A stretch of DNA of 64,000 nt, from contig BPQB01000063.1 of assembly GCA_019973155.2 (NCBI GenBank), positions 62,001 through 126,000 of the forward strand, read 5' to 3'. Within the stretch, counting starts at the first letter, position 1. Every line of letters starts with the position of its first letter. Of this stretch, positions 63,765 through 64,000 are shown piece by piece. A model generated the notes under the pieces. The model was not told the DNA's origin, did no database searches, and saw only the letters and a list, made by a program, of their open reading frames with translations. Both the position numbers and the translations under genes were made by a program. Source of the DNA: Phanerochaete sordida (lineage: Eukaryota; Basidiomycota; Agaricomycetes; Polyporales; Phanerochaetaceae).

Positions 63765-64000
63765 TCAAACATCGAACCGTCGAACCACTACGCCCCTCGC
63801 ATCTGCAGTAACGATCCTTCGCTCGTCGAAGACAACATGGCCCTTGATCTCCGGCAGCTCCACGGGCGACGCATCGTCATCCCCGGCACTCCCAGCAGAG
63901 AACACCTCCGCGCCGGTGCCAGCCTCGAGGTCCCACACCCAGATGCTCCCGTTCGCGCCGAGGCTGACACAACGGCCGTCCGCAAGCGCAAGCGCAGTGA
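63765..64000 (-). CDS. WD-repeat protein, C-terminal end (gene continues beyond window)
   Basis: The minus-strand frame from 64000 to the TGA at 63765-63767 reads ALADGRCVSLGANGSIWVWD, then an acidic loop, VVFDERRIVTADA and a terminal VVVRRFDV. This is the last blade or two of a beta-propeller of the F-box/WD40 sort. Its start lies outside the window, so the family cannot be set. Confidence 0.6.
   Translation of the reverse strand, partial: TALALADGRCVSLGANGSIWVWDLEAGTGAEVFSAGSAGDDDASPVELPEIKGHVVFDERRIVTADARGVVVRRFDV

Noticed and set aside
1..64000. CRISPR array or prokaryotic operon
   Set aside because: No regularly spaced direct repeats; short spliceosomal introns throughout show a fungal nuclear genome.

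Overview
The window is nuclear DNA of a basidiomycete fungus, most likely an Agaricomycete of the polypore type (inference). Every multi-exon gene that can be spliced by eye has introns of about 40-80 bp (mostly 45-60) with GT/AG ends. The sequence is GC-rich, and several proteins belong to families I know only from mushroom-forming fungi. Exon boundaries below were set by hand: splice sites were chosen so that reading frames stay open and phases agree. They are not supported by RNA data.

Layout. 1-4281 (-) is the 5' part of SKI3, a TPR scaffold of the cytoplasmic RNA-decay machinery. 4741-6536 (-) is a disordered, probably nuclear protein. 6537-9193 is gene-poor. 9-14 kb holds small genes: a mini dsRNA-binding-like protein, a dual-specificity-like phosphatase, an unrecognised protein and a single-pass membrane protein. 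15.5-24.5 kb is an old tandem duplication. An intact telomere-capping TEN1-like gene lies on the left and an intact alpha/beta-barrel (ABM-like) gene on the right. Between them are two copies of a gene that joins a phospholipase C-like domain to a fucose-lectin-like beta-propeller, and truncated TEN1 and barrel-gene pieces sit at the internal junction. Copy A is intact. Copy B has lost a predicted metal ligand and carries a frameshift. 25.3-26.5 kb (-) is the WD-repeat scaffold WDR83/MORG1. 27.1-40.1 kb holds two very large paralogous proteins of unknown function in opposite orientation; the left one is fused to another fungal family.

41-51 kb is a Helitron-type rolling-circle element. Its long protein has a HUH/Y2 Rep domain, a PIF1-like helicase and a C-terminal cysteine-peptidase-like (USP-like) domain. 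It is followed by a divergent pair of OB-fold-like accessory genes whose shared promoter contains an 11-bp inverted repeat. Element termini were not found.

51.7-63.4 kb is an accessory array of F-box/leucine-rich-repeat-like genes, nucleotidyltransferase-fold-like genes and two small related genes, with several decayed copies. Many carry a TATA box only 31-49 bp before the start codon. The window ends in the 3' end of a WD-repeat gene.

The three strongest candidates for something undescribed are the phospholipase-lectin fusion and its decaying twin, the Helitron with a deubiquitinase-like domain and paired OB genes, and the F-box/nucleotidyltransferase array with near-leaderless genes.
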